NCBI RefSeq assembly: GCF_029854705.2
Contig: NZ_CP139035.1
Span: 2,418,001 to 2,482,000, forward strand
Direction of reading: 5' to 3'
Source of the DNA: Akkermansia sp. N21116
Lineage (GTDB): Bacteria > Verrucomicrobiota > Verrucomicrobiia > Verrucomicrobiales > Akkermansiaceae
DNA length: 64,000 nt
Positions 8,386-17,587 of the stretch are shown piece after piece. Below the pieces are notes generated by a model. It was given only the letters and a program-made list of their open reading frames with translations. It did no database searches and had not been told where the DNA came from. Positions within the stretch are counted from its first letter, which is position 1. Each line of letters starts with the position of its first letter. Position numbers and translations under genes: made by a program.

Positions 8386-10731
8386 ATGAAATTTTCCATT
8401 CATGCTCTTCTCATTGCCGCCACGTGCCTGACATGCGCATGGGCATCCCCCTCCGAACTCATTCTGCGAGACAACGCCCCAGCACCGAAATGGGACCAGG
8501 GATACGGTGTTGGCAATGGCCGTGTGGCCGCCCTTGTCTACGAAGGTTTTCCCAATGCCGTCATTCTGCTGAACGAAAGCTCAATCTTCTCCAAAAAGAT
8601 CTTCTCTATTCCCCCGAATGTGGACAAAGCCATCCGCGAAGCACGAGAGCTCTGCAACAAGGGAGAATACCAACAGGCCGACAAAGTCTTCAATGAACGC
8701 ATTTTGACTCCACCTTCGGAAAGCGGCAGCTACCTGCCAGCCGGATTCCTGCGCATCGGCTTCCCCTCGGGAGACGCCGCTTTCGACGTATTCCGCACTC
8801 TCGACATGCGCAAAGGTGTCGCCACTAACGGATTCACCCTGCCGGACGGCACCCAGGAAATGCAGGTTCTTGCAGCTCCCAAAACGGATTGTATCGCCAC
8901 CCGTATCACAACCAACTCCGGTAAGTCACTTCGTCTTTCCTTCTCGCTGGATCACCCTCAGCTTAAAGCCGATCTCGACGAAAAACGCGGAGAACTCGTC
9001 CTCAAGGGACAAGCCCCCAACGGAGGTACGCGGTATGAAACACGCGTCCGCATTCTTCCCGGCAAAGGCGTCATCCAACAGGATGGAGACAAACTGGTCG
9101 TTACCGGCGGCAATGAGCTCATCCTGCTTGCATCCACTGTCACCGATTACAACATTGATACCCCTTCCCAGCCGCTCGATATAGACCTCTCACAGGCCAA
9201 CAAAGCCATTCTCGACAAAGCCAGCCAACTCGGCTGGAGCAAGCTTGCCCGGGAAGCGGAATCCTACTATGCCCCTCTCATGGATCGTTGCAGCATCGAC
9301 ATCGGCGACAGTCCTGACGAAGTACGTGCCATGACCACTCCGGAACGCATCAAACGCATCAAGAAAGGGGAAAAGGATCCCGATCTCGTCGAACAACTCT
9401 TCCAATTCGGACGTTACTGCGTGATCTCCAATTCCCGTCCCGGCGGTCTCCCCAGCACCTTGCAGGGCCTCTGGAACCCCTCGATGAATCCCCCCTGGCA
9501 ATCATGTTACTTCCTCAACATCAACTGTCAGATGAACTACTGGCCTGTTGAGACAACCAACCTAGGAGAATTCCACATCCCCTTCACCGACTTCGTCAAC
9601 GGCCTCCTGCCCGGAGGACAAAAACTGGCAAAAACGCTCGGTTACCCCGGATTCTGTCTGGCTCACAACACGGACTGCTGGCGTGAGTCGTACTTCCGTC
9701 ACAGGGTCATTACGGCGGCTCCGGCTCTTCTCAACGGCGCTTGGGCAACCAGCCACATTCTGGAACATTACCGCTATGGAGGCGACAAGGAATACCTTGC
9801 CAAATCCCTTCCCATCCTCCGGGAAAGTGCCCGTTTCCTGCTCTCCTGGCTGCAGCCCGAACCTGAAACCGGATTGCTGATCACCGGTCCCGCCAACTCG
9901 CCCGAATGCGGTTTCATCTATACCGACAAGGAAGGCAAACAAGCTAAAGCCACCATCAGCAACGGTACTACTCACGACATACTCGTTGCCCGGGAAGCCC
10001 TCCGTAACTACCTGGAAGCCTGTGAGGAACTCGGAAAAACCAACGACGAACTCTACACACAAGTCAGGACAACCCTGCCTCGTGTCGCCATCCCGGCCAT
10101 CGCCCCGGACGGACGCCTGGAGGAATGGCGCCGTGGACAAACGATTCAGGATCCCGGACACCGCCATCTCAACCACTGCTACGGTATCTTCCCCGGCAAT
10201 GAATTCGACGTCTTCAACACGCCGGACTACGCCAATGCCGTCCGCAAGTCCATCGACTACCGCTGTTCGCACGGTGGAGGCCAGACAGGCTGGAGCGCCT
10301 CCTGGCTCATCAACCTCTATGCTTCCCTCCGGGATGGAGAAAAAGCAGCCGAATACATCGACAAACTGCTGAGAACACGTATCGGAGTCAACCTCTTCGA
10401 CATGCATCCCCCATTCCAGATCGACGGAAACTTCGGCATGACGGCCGGCCTCGCCCAATGCATGCTCCAAAGCCAGATTGTCAAAAACGGCAAACGCGTC
10501 ATCAGCATTGCACCCGCCCTCTCCAAAGATTGGAAGGAAGGCTCGGTCACTGGTCTCAGAGCCCGCGGAGGCATCAACGTAGACATTCATTGGACGGATA
10601 AGGAAATCACCGCCGACATCCGTGCCACGCGCCCCGGAACCTTCCTTCTGGAATACAATGGTCAATTCCTTAATACCAGCATGAAGCAGGGAGAATCCCG
10701 CCAGGTCACATTCCCTCGGATTCGGCAATAA
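8386..10731 (+). CDS. Secreted alpha-L-fucosidase, glycoside hydrolase family 95
   Basis: An inverting fucosidase that removes terminal fucose (typically alpha-1,2-linked) from host glycans. It has 781 residues, the usual GH95 size. The signal peptide MKFSIHALLIAATCLTCAWA places it outside the cytoplasm. The N-terminal beta domain carries the family hallmarks WDQGYGVGNGRVAALVYEG and LLNESSIFS. In the catalytic barrel the NxN pair is N378/N380 (NINCQMNYWP), the acid region is DGRLEEW with E580, HRHLNHCYGIFPGNE follows, and FQIDGNFG holds D680. These correspond to the Asn-activated catalytic machinery known from bifidobacterial AfcA. It faces a sialidase-like gene across a terminator and shares a neighbourhood with GH35, consistent with stepwise mucin-glycan trimming. 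Nothing looks broken. Confidence 0.95.
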   Translation: MKFSIHALLIAATCLTCAWASPSELILRDNAPAPKWDQGYGVGNGRVAALVYEGFPNAVILLNESSIFSKKIFSIPPNVDKAIREARELCNKGEYQQADKVFNERILTPPSESGSYLPAGFLRIGFPSGDAAFDVFRTLDMRKGVATNGFTLPDGTQEMQVLAAPKTDCIATRITTNSGKSLRLSFSLDHPQLKADLDEKRGELVLKGQAPNGGTRYETRVRILPGKGVIQQDGDKLVVTGGNELILLASTVTDYNIDTPSQPLDIDLSQANKAILDKASQLGWSKLAREAESYYAPLMDRCSIDIGDSPDEVRAMTTPERIKRIKKGEKDPDLVEQLFQFGRYCVISNSRPGGLPSTLQGLWNPSMNPPWQSCYFLNINCQMNYWPVETTNLGEFHIPFTDFVNGLLPGGQKLAKTLGYPGFCLAHNTDCWRESYFRHRVITAAPALLNGAWATSHILEHYRYGGDKEYLAKSLPILRESARFLLSWLQPEPETGLLITGPANSPECGFIYTDKEGKQAKATISNGTTHDILVAREALRNYLEACEELGKTNDELYTQVRTTLPRVAIPAIAPDGRLEEWRRGQTIQDPGHRHLNHCYGIFPGNEFDVFNTPDYANAVRKSIDYRCSHGGGQTGWSASWLINLYASLRDGEKAAEYIDKLLRTRIGVNLFDMHPPFQIDGNFGMTAGLAQCMLQSQIVKNGKRVISIAPALSKDWKEGSVTGLRARGGINVDIHWTDKEITADIRATRPGTFLLEYNGQFLNTSMKQGESRQVTFPRIRQ

Positions 10732-10760
10732 TCCCAATAACCCCGTCTATCCCCCCATAC

Positions 10761-10806
10761 AACTCCGTCTATCCGGCAACTATACTGGATGGACGGAGTT
10801 TTTTAT
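10761..10806 (+). terminator. Rho-independent terminator between the convergent GH95 and sialidase-like genes
   Basis: The stem AACTCCGTC(T)ATCC / GGAT(G)GACGGAGTT is followed by TTTTAT, 29 bp after the GH95 stop. The remaining 150 bp to the convergent gene shows nothing further. Confidence 0.9.
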
Positions 10807-10956
10807 TGCCGTCTACTCCCTGTTTGTCGAAACCAGCCCCAATATCGTTCTACTGGGGTACTCACAGGTAAATTCCAACCTCTTCTCCCCAAATTTACCT
10901 CTGTTCCCAATGCTCCATGGCTGGATTCCGGAATTCTGAAAGTAAATCCTCTTCCA

Positions 10957-12753
10957 TTACTTTACCTTCGCATGCACCGTATCCAGCAACACGCCGGTAT
11001 CAGGATGGGTTCCCGTGCTAATGAAATGAATGTAGCTCACTCCATTGGGAGACGGAGTCGACATATTCAGATTTCCTACCTTCACGCCATCCAGAAAAAC
11101 CAGGGCGGCTTTATTCTTCCAGGCAATTGTCGCTTCATGCCAGGAGTCGGTCTTAAAAGGTACCTTCTTCATCCCAATCGACAGGTGGGGAGAAGGAGAC
11201 AAGCGTATGGGAAACGTGAACAAGGCATAATCCTTCGCCGTTGTATCGCACGCGTTGAACAGACGGTCCATCAGGGAAACCTGCAAGCCGGAATCATCTG
11301 TCTGTCCTCCGGATGGCACGCGGAACCGGAACTTCACGATTCCTGTCGTTCCATTGGGGAAATTCCAGGCTGCTCCGCCGTTTTGATAATCCACCTTCGC
11401 TTTCTCATTAACAAGAGAGGAATCATCCAGACGACGAATTTGCAACACGCGGCGTGATGCATCATCCGGATCCTCCACCAGTATCGCACCCTGCTTGCGA
11501 TTATAGCTGCAATGTCCCCTCTTCTGCGGAATGTAGGTATGAACAGTCCACTGTGCATCCAGATCCTTTCCGGTTTGGGTACTCCGTTCTTTCCCTGCCA
11601 CCCATCGGCGATCTACAATAACCAGCTTTCTGTGATTCTTATGCTGTCCGAGGGAGACAAGCATGCGGTTCTTATCCAGTTGCACCAGTTCACTCTGATG
11701 CTTGCCCCTGTCTTCCGGACCGTTCAATGTCGCATATTCCGGGTGATTCCGTAATTCGTCCAAGATAATTTCACGGAAACCGTACCACGATTTACCCTCG
11801 TCATCGGACATGGCAATGTGGTGGGAATCCCGGTTGGTAAAAACATCTTCCCACTGCCCGTTCCCCGCCTCGGCATTCTCAGGCAGAGCCATGGTATTAG
11901 TCCAAAGGGAAACGATAGTTCCGTCATTCAGGCGAGCCAGAGTATTCATCGTCAATGTTCCGAAAAAACGGGAAGGTTCTGCCTTGCTCCACGTATCCCC
12001 TCCATCCTTGGAAAAAGACTGCCACGCCTGATCCTGGGATGTTCTGACAAGAGCCCACAACATACCGTTTTTCATTTCCAGAACCGTAGCTTCCACCGCA
12101 TTGTTATACCACCGGGTACCCTGGTGCGGGGGCTTTACGTCGTGCCGTGGAGACGTAATGGCATCCTTGGACACCTTCCACGTCAATCCTCCGTCGTCGG
12201 AAATATGAAACCGGGTTCCATTAGCCATGACATGAAACGGGATGAGAATCCTTTTCCCCTTATTGATAAACAGGGGCGTTCGCATGATTCCTCCCAGTTT
12301 TTTCAAATTCTTCCTCTTCTCCGGATCCTTCCAGTCAGCTTCCAGCTTCCCATCATTCGTTACAGCCAGCCATGTCCCGTCCAAACCACCCCGGGAGATA
12401 AAGATGAAACCACCGATCGGCTGAACACGAATCCACTCCCCTGTCGCAGGATTCCGGGAAAAAGCCGGAGATTCCTTGGGAATCCCCCCGAAATTGGGAG
12501 GATAGGAATCCGAAGTATTCCGCATCTCCCAAGTACTCCCGTTGTCCAGGCTCACAAGATAATCGGGAGCATTCCGCGTCCCGGAATAGTGACGGATCTC
12601 TTTCTGACTGACACGCACCAAACCTCGTCCGGCATCGGATGGAGGCGTTGCGACAACTATTGGTTCCAATCCGGCAGCCGCAGGACGTTGAGCCTCGCAA
12701 AAACCCGGAAAACAGGCAATCAATATCAGGGGGAGTACTTTCATACGGGACAT
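10957..12753 (-). CDS. Secreted sialidase-fold (BNR/Asp-box) protein, probable exo-sialidase
   Basis: Likely a secreted six-bladed propeller enzyme that releases sialic acid from glycans. It has 598 residues. The signal peptide is MSRMKVLPLILIACFPGFCEA; a start three codons later is equally possible. Four Asp-box repeats are visible: SLDNGSTW (68-75), SDDGGLTW (185-192), SKDGGDTW (248-255) and SDDEGKSW (316-323). EATVLEMKNGMLWALVRTS (221-239) matches the BNR_2 sialidase superfamily. From about residue 420 a separate beta-sandwich-like domain (LFTFPIRLSP..., HEATIAWKNKAALVFLDGVKVG) resembles laminin-G/concanavalin-type modules. I do not see a classical FRIP arginine motif, so substrate and GH family (GH33, GH181 or other) are open. 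It converges on the GH95 gene. Confidence 0.8.
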   Translation of the reverse strand: MSRMKVLPLILIACFPGFCEAQRPAAAGLEPIVVATPPSDAGRGLVRVSQKEIRHYSGTRNAPDYLVSLDNGSTWEMRNTSDSYPPNFGGIPKESPAFSRNPATGEWIRVQPIGGFIFISRGGLDGTWLAVTNDGKLEADWKDPEKRKNLKKLGGIMRTPLFINKGKRILIPFHVMANGTRFHISDDGGLTWKVSKDAITSPRHDVKPPHQGTRWYNNAVEATVLEMKNGMLWALVRTSQDQAWQSFSKDGGDTWSKAEPSRFFGTLTMNTLARLNDGTIVSLWTNTMALPENAEAGNGQWEDVFTNRDSHHIAMSDDEGKSWYGFREIILDELRNHPEYATLNGPEDRGKHQSELVQLDKNRMLVSLGQHKNHRKLVIVDRRWVAGKERSTQTGKDLDAQWTVHTYIPQKRGHCSYNRKQGAILVEDPDDASRRVLQIRRLDDSSLVNEKAKVDYQNGGAAWNFPNGTTGIVKFRFRVPSGGQTDDSGLQVSLMDRLFNACDTTAKDYALFTFPIRLSPSPHLSIGMKKVPFKTDSWHEATIAWKNKAALVFLDGVKVGNLNMSTPSPNGVSYIHFISTGTHPDTGVLLDTVHAKVK

Positions 12754-12850
12754 ATATGGTAAAAAACAGAATTCCGGCAGACAAGAAGAATTCGAAGACG
12801 AAGGAATTTACTCATTGTCTTTATCAAAAAATCAAGGATGATTGATTATC

Positions 12851-13270
12851 ATGAAAGATCCCGAACAAACAATCGGAAACATGATCGATAAACAGGGTGT
12901 CGCTTTCATTGCTTCCATTGATGAAAACGGTTTCCCCAACGCGAAAGCCATGCTTCCCCCCAGAAAAAGAGAGGGAATCAAAAAATTCTATTTCACGACG
13001 AACACTTCGTCCATGAGAGTCGCCCAATACAAGAAAAATCCCAAAGCCTGCATATATTTCTGCGACAGACGCTTCTTCCGCGGTGTCATGCTGGTTGGAA
13101 CAATGAATGTGCTCGAAGACCAAGTCAGCAAGAAAATGATCTGGCAGGATGGAGACACCATGTATTATCCCGGAGGAGTAACGGATCCGGATTACTGTGT
13201 CCTATGTTTCACTGCACAATCGGGACGATACTATGCCAATTTCAAATCGGAAGATTTCAAGATTATTTAA
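12851..13270 (+). CDS. Pyridoxamine 5'-phosphate oxidase-fold protein (general stress protein 26-like)
   Basis: A small cytoplasmic split-barrel flavin-binding protein of 139 residues. The pattern GVAFIASIDENGFPNAKAM, KKFYFTTNTSSMRVAQYKKNPKACIYFCD, GVMLVGTMNVLED is that of the PNPOx-like family, which binds FMN and probably reduces or sequesters small substrates; the exact reaction is unknown. The ATG at 12851 is chosen over the TTG at 12842 because the AAGGATG at 12834-12840 is at a better distance. It is divergent from the sialidase-like gene across about 97 bp, which must hold both promoters, though none is obvious. It is followed after 52 bp by an ankyrin lipoprotein. Confidence 0.85.
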   Translation: MKDPEQTIGNMIDKQGVAFIASIDENGFPNAKAMLPPRKREGIKKFYFTTNTSSMRVAQYKKNPKACIYFCDRRFFRGVMLVGTMNVLEDQVSKKMIWQDGDTMYYPGGVTDPDYCVLCFTAQSGRYYANFKSEDFKII

Positions 13271-13322
13271 CTGCTTTTATATGAAAACAAATTTTGATCT
13301 CCGGACCGTTATCCTTCATAGA

Positions 13323-14405
13323 ATGAAACTTCAATTCGTACACTCTCCCATCCTGCTGATACTAGCGCTTGCCCTCACGGCCTGCGATGAAAACAAAGAA
13401 CAACTCCACGACACCATCAAGGAACTGAAAAGCCAGCCCGCCACTCGCCAGCTCGGCTTCCAGCTCAACAGGTTCCAGCGCGGAGAAACTGGTATCAATG
13501 CGTACTTCAACAACAAAACCGCACTGAACCTTGCTACGGAACTAGGTGAATACGAGACCGTTGCCCTCCTGTTGAAAATGGGGGCGGATCCCAATCTGAA
13601 AGATCATTCCGAGGAAGAAGCTACCTTCCCGCTGTGGACAGCGCTCGGAAAACAGAATTGGGAAATCGTGCGCCTGTTACTTGCCGCCGGGGCCGACCCC
13701 AATGCCAAGGTAGAAGCAGGGGAAGAATGGACCTCCGTTGTATCCCGAGTTGTGGAATCAGAAAACAATGAAATCGCCCGGCTCTTCTTCGACAAGGGAG
13801 CAAGTCCCGAGGCATACAACAGCGATGGAGAAACCCCTCTCATGATGTTCGCCGATAATAACAATGTCCAAATGACACGCTACCTCCTCTCCAAATATGG
13901 CAATACCCTGCTCGAAGGCAAAGCCGGTCAGTATGCATTGCAAAATGCCATCACCAGCTATTCCTTCGATGTTGCCGGAATCCTCCTCAGCCAAGGAGCC
14001 GACGCTACCCTCAAGGACCAAGAGGGGAATACTCTCCTCCATCATCTGTTCAAAACAGGTAATATATACATGCAGGCAAACGGGAAACACCAGGCACAAG
14101 AATTGATCCACCAGATTGATCTGCTCCTGCAACACGGAGTCGACATCAACGCCGTCAATCAAGATGGGCTCTCCGCCTTGCATTATCTCGGTCAAAAAAT
14201 TCGAAACGCCCAAAACAGGGATGCCGTCACTCAAATAGCTCTATTCATGATTAAAAAAGGAGCCGACTTGTTCGCCAAAACACCTAATGGAGTAACGGCA
14301 AGCGACATGTTCCTGAACTTCAAGGATAACGACGAACTCATCCGATTGATCGAAACCCGGATGAAAGAAAGAACGCAACAAAAGCCAGTTAATTCCGAAT
14401 CCTGA
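13323..14405 (+). CDS. Ankyrin-repeat lipoprotein
   Basis: A 360-residue lipoprotein. The start at 13323 is chosen because it gives a typical lipoprotein signal, MKLQFVHSPILLILALALTAC with C21 as the lipidation site. An earlier in-frame ATG at 13281 would bury this signal. Ankyrin repeats follow: NKTALNLATELGEYETVALLLKMGADPNLKD, FPLWTALGKQNWEIVRLLLAAGADPNAK, EIARLFFDKGASPEAYNSDGETPLMMFADNN, FDVAGILLSQGADATLKDQEGNTLLHHLF and DLLLQHGVDINAVNQDGLSALHYLG. Ankyrin repeats bind proteins; no catalytic domain is seen and the partner is unknown. It would sit in the periplasm attached to a membrane. The 158 bp after it hold no convincing terminator. Confidence 0.85.
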   Translation: MKLQFVHSPILLILALALTACDENKEQLHDTIKELKSQPATRQLGFQLNRFQRGETGINAYFNNKTALNLATELGEYETVALLLKMGADPNLKDHSEEEATFPLWTALGKQNWEIVRLLLAAGADPNAKVEAGEEWTSVVSRVVESENNEIARLFFDKGASPEAYNSDGETPLMMFADNNNVQMTRYLLSKYGNTLLEGKAGQYALQNAITSYSFDVAGILLSQGADATLKDQEGNTLLHHLFKTGNIYMQANGKHQAQELIHQIDLLLQHGVDINAVNQDGLSALHYLGQKIRNAQNRDAVTQIALFMIKKGADLFAKTPNGVTASDMFLNFKDNDELIRLIETRMKERTQQKPVNSES

Positions 14406-14563
14406 CCACCAGTATTTTCCAACGTCTTCCCAACGTCCCCCTGCATCCGTCTATCCGGAATACCCGGTAAATCCAAGCACCAGCTTCTTTTTTCGGGGCT
14501 TCGCCCGTGGCAATTTACAAGCTTGTCACGAATCATAGTCTGGGCTAACATCCTCGCGCCCTC

Positions 14564-15949
14564 ATGAAGACTTATATCCTGCGACGCCTCCTGCTCATGC
14601 CCTTCACATTGCTTGGCGTCACCTTCATTGTCTTCTGTATCACGCGTTTTGTCCCCGGCGGGCCGGTAGAGCAAATGATGCAGCAACAGGCCATGAGCGC
14701 CCTCTCCGGTAAAAAAGCCGGAGGCCAGCAAAGCAACACCTCCATCAGCGAGGCGGACATGGAAAAACTGGAGGAACAATTCGGGCTTCAGGAACCTATC
14801 CTCGTCGCCTATGCCCAATGGCTGGGCATCCTGCCCCGGAAAATTGAGATTGCCAAGGAAGACTTCCTTTCCCATCCCACACCGGCAGATGATACTCCGG
14901 ATCCAGCTTACGGAGGCAGCTCCCGCCTGCATACGCGCGTCCTCGTCCCTGAAACGGGAGAAGAAATCATCGTCACTCGCACGTCTCCCGACAGTGAAAC
15001 CGTCAAAGATGCCTTCTTTGCCGGAAACCATGCTCGCAAAGCAGCCGACGAAGGCTGGAACATCATCCTGGAATCCCCCCGGCACCGCGCCGAACGCTGG
15101 GCGCAACGCATGAGGGAAAGCGACCAGAACGTCATCGACGACAAGGCCGGAACTTATGCCTGGCGTGCTGAAATCTATAAAAACCGTTTCGATGGCCTGC
15201 TTCAGGGAACCCTGGGCAATTCTTTCAAATACAATGAGCCTGTCTGGGACATGATCAAGGAGCGCATACCCATTTCTCTCTACTTCGGCATTCTCAGCGC
15301 TATTCTGACTTATTCCGTCTGTATCCCTCTGGGCATCTTCAAGGCTATTCACCACCGCTCCCTGGCAGACAATCTTTCTTCCGTCCTGATCTTCCTCGGA
15401 TATTCCGTTCCGGGATTCGCTCTGGGAGCCCTCCTCGTCGTATACCTGGGAGCCCGCCTGGAATGGTTCCCCCTGTGCGGACTGACCTCCCCGGACTTCA
15501 ACCAGATGGACCTCGCCGGACAAATCAAGGATCTGGCGCACCACACCGTTCTTCCTCTGCTCTGCTACGTCGTCGGTTCGTTTGCCGTCACTACCATGAT
15601 GATGAAAAACAACCTCATGGACAATCTCTCGGCAGACTACGTCCGCACCGCCATGGCCAAAGGCGTCAGCTTCAAAGGAGCGGTATACAAACACGCCTTT
15701 CGCAACTCCTTTATCCCGATAGCCACCACTCTGGGCAGCCTCATCAGCGTCATCGTCGCAGGTTCCATGCTCGTAGAACGCGTCTTCGATATTCAAGGCT
15801 TCGGCATGTTGAGCTACCAAGCCCTGATGGACAAGGATTACTCGCTTATCATGGGCACTCTGCTTCTCACCTCCTTCCTGATGGTACTGGGCAACCTGCT
15901 CTCGGACATCATCGTCGCCGCCGTCGATCCCCGCGTCAAATTCGAATAA
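14564..15949 (+). CDS. yejB: ABC peptide importer permease, YejB-like
   Basis: An inner-membrane permease of the oligopeptide/dipeptide importer family. It begins MKTYILRRLLLMPFTLLGVTFIVFCITRFVPGGPVEQ, the conserved N terminus of YejB/DppB proteins. The permease core from about residue 205 includes GTLGNSFKYNEPVWDMIKERIPISLYFG, the cytoplasmic EAA-type loop YVRTAMAKGVSFKGAVYKHAFRNSFIPI and the end VAAVDPRVKFE. It has 461 residues against about 364 for E. coli YejB. The difference is largely an extra polar segment at about 88-205, between the first and second membrane spans, expected to be periplasmic. It is the first gene of a five-gene operon (permease, permease, binding protein, two ATPases). 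No Shine-Dalgarno is visible. Confidence 0.85.
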   Translation: MKTYILRRLLLMPFTLLGVTFIVFCITRFVPGGPVEQMMQQQAMSALSGKKAGGQQSNTSISEADMEKLEEQFGLQEPILVAYAQWLGILPRKIEIAKEDFLSHPTPADDTPDPAYGGSSRLHTRVLVPETGEEIIVTRTSPDSETVKDAFFAGNHARKAADEGWNIILESPRHRAERWAQRMRESDQNVIDDKAGTYAWRAEIYKNRFDGLLQGTLGNSFKYNEPVWDMIKERIPISLYFGILSAILTYSVCIPLGIFKAIHHRSLADNLSSVLIFLGYSVPGFALGALLVVYLGARLEWFPLCGLTSPDFNQMDLAGQIKDLAHHTVLPLLCYVVGSFAVTTMMMKNNLMDNLSADYVRTAMAKGVSFKGAVYKHAFRNSFIPIATTLGSLISVIVAGSMLVERVFDIQGFGMLSYQALMDKDYSLIMGTLLLTSFLMVLGNLLSDIIVAAVDPRVKFE

Positions 15950-15956
15950 CTCCCCC

Positions 15957-17567
15957 ATGGTTCGCAAGATTGCCTTCATCCTCATCGTCTGTGCCATTCT
16001 CTCCGCAGTGGGAGAATACTTCGGGCTTCTGATCCCTACACTAAGCTGGCCTTTCACCGTTGCCCGGGAGATGTCCATCCTGCAATGGCACTGCGGTATG
16101 CCGGACAGTGCCAATCCCTTCCTGTACCAAGGCAGCTTCCTGTGGTTCGGATGGGTCTGTTCGCTTGTCCTGTTCCTCATCGGCCTCTGGCTTTACCGCC
16201 AGCCGAAGCACCGTTTCCAGCCCACTCCCATCACCGCCCGGCGGCTAGCCCGTTTCAAAACAATCCGCCGCGGTCACATCTCGTTGATGATCCTCGTCAC
16301 CATGGTTCTCCTGGCTTGCATGGACCAGTGCCTCGTCGGCAAACGAGCACTTTTTGTTCTTTACGACGGTCATCCCTATTTCCCGGCACTCGTCCGTTCA
16401 CCGTACAACGGAGCTACCTTCGGAGAGAACGGCGACAGTGCCGAAGCCGAAGCCGACTACCGTAAGCTGAAACGCGAATCCGGCCAGCCTGGACGACCTT
16501 CGTGCGTCATCATGCCCCTTGTTCCCTACGATCCCACGGGAGACTCCGCCAACCCTGCCACGGAACTCTTGGAAATTTCCCCGGACGGCCTCGTTCTGAA
16601 TCCCGACACTCACAAACCGTACTCCGGTCTCGCCGCCCGCCTTTACAACGAAGAAGAAGCCCTGCCCCACATCCGCTACTGCTACCGGCAGGGAAAATTG
16701 GAAAAAGGCACCATTGGCTGGCTGCCCGACAGAAGTGAAGTCTATTCCGCCACCTACGAAAACAATAAACTCGTCTCGGAACAATACACGGGTCCCGGGA
16801 CCAGGGAAGAATTTCTGAAAGGAAGCGACCCCGGCAAAATCTACATGATTTACTACCATCCCGCTCCTCCCTTGAAGAGCGGACACCTCCTCGGTACCAA
16901 CACTCAGGGAGCGGATATCCTCGCCTACCTCTACGGAGGTCTCCAGGTCAACATCAAAGCGGCATTGTTCTACCTGCCCTTCGTCTATTTCATCGGCATT
17001 ACCTTCGGCATGCTCATGGGATACTTTGGAGGCAAATTCGACATCACATTCCAACGCCTGATCGAAATCCTCTCCCAAGTCCCCTTCCTCTTCATCATCA
17101 TGATCATCTCAGACATGGTGCCGTTGGAAATGAAAGGCATGTTCCTCATTCTCGGTCTGCTCATCATGTTCGGATGGATGGAAATGACCTATCAACTCCG
17201 TACCTCCACGATGAAGGAAAAATCGCGGGACTACGTCTCTGCCGCCCGCGTGCTCGGAGCCTCCACTGCCCGCATCCTCTTCATCCACATCCTCCCCAAC
17301 CTGGTCGCCATCCTCGTCACACTCGTACCTTTCAGTGTTTCGGCCCTGATCCTGGCTCTTGCATCTCTGGACTACCTCGGTTTCGGCTTGCCGGATACGT
17401 ATGCCAGCTGGGGCCGGCTCCTCAACGACGGACTTTCCAACCTGTCCGCTCCCTGGGTCGTTACCTCCGCTTTCGTTGCCCTGGTCAGTATTCTCCTGCT
17501 CGTCACCTTCATCGGAGAAGCCATCAGGGAAGCCTTCGACCCAAAGAAATTCACCACCTACAAATAA
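15957..17567 (+). CDS. yejE: ABC peptide importer permease, YejE-like, with large periplasmic insertion
   Basis: The partner permease of the upstream YejB-like protein, 7 bp behind it. It has 536 residues against about 341 for E. coli YejE. The family element RALFVLYDGHPYFPAL near 125-140 matches YejE (LVxYDGxxYFP), followed by FGENGDSAEAEADYRK. The permease core begins near residue 320 (GTNTQGADILAYLYGG), with DYVSAARVLGASTARILFIHILPN as the EAA loop and GEAIREAFDPKKF at the end. An extra segment around 170-310 contains YRQGKLEKGTIG and YENNKLVSEQY, which faintly resemble YwqK/MORN-type repeats; this is only a resemblance. Hydrophobic spans are also seen near 3-25, 62-80 and 101-117. Confidence 0.85.
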   Translation: MVRKIAFILIVCAILSAVGEYFGLLIPTLSWPFTVAREMSILQWHCGMPDSANPFLYQGSFLWFGWVCSLVLFLIGLWLYRQPKHRFQPTPITARRLARFKTIRRGHISLMILVTMVLLACMDQCLVGKRALFVLYDGHPYFPALVRSPYNGATFGENGDSAEAEADYRKLKRESGQPGRPSCVIMPLVPYDPTGDSANPATELLEISPDGLVLNPDTHKPYSGLAARLYNEEEALPHIRYCYRQGKLEKGTIGWLPDRSEVYSATYENNKLVSEQYTGPGTREEFLKGSDPGKIYMIYYHPAPPLKSGHLLGTNTQGADILAYLYGGLQVNIKAALFYLPFVYFIGITFGMLMGYFGGKFDITFQRLIEILSQVPFLFIIMIISDMVPLEMKGMFLILGLLIMFGWMEMTYQLRTSTMKEKSRDYVSAARVLGASTARILFIHILPNLVAILVTLVPFSVSALILALASLDYLGFGLPDTYASWGRLLNDGLSNLSAPWVVTSAFVALVSILLLVTFIGEAIREAFDPKKFTTYK

Positions 17568-17587
17568 AGGAAACGCCGTCCCCCTCC

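Noticed and set aside
14231-16180. A 649-codon minus-strand frame across the YejB-like gene
   Set aside because: It runs antisense to a clear permease with conserved motifs, and its product has no family features.
17174-17587. Upstream extension of the binding-protein frame
   Set aside because: It overlaps the YejE-like coding sequence and would place a perfect lipoprotein signal in the middle of the protein.
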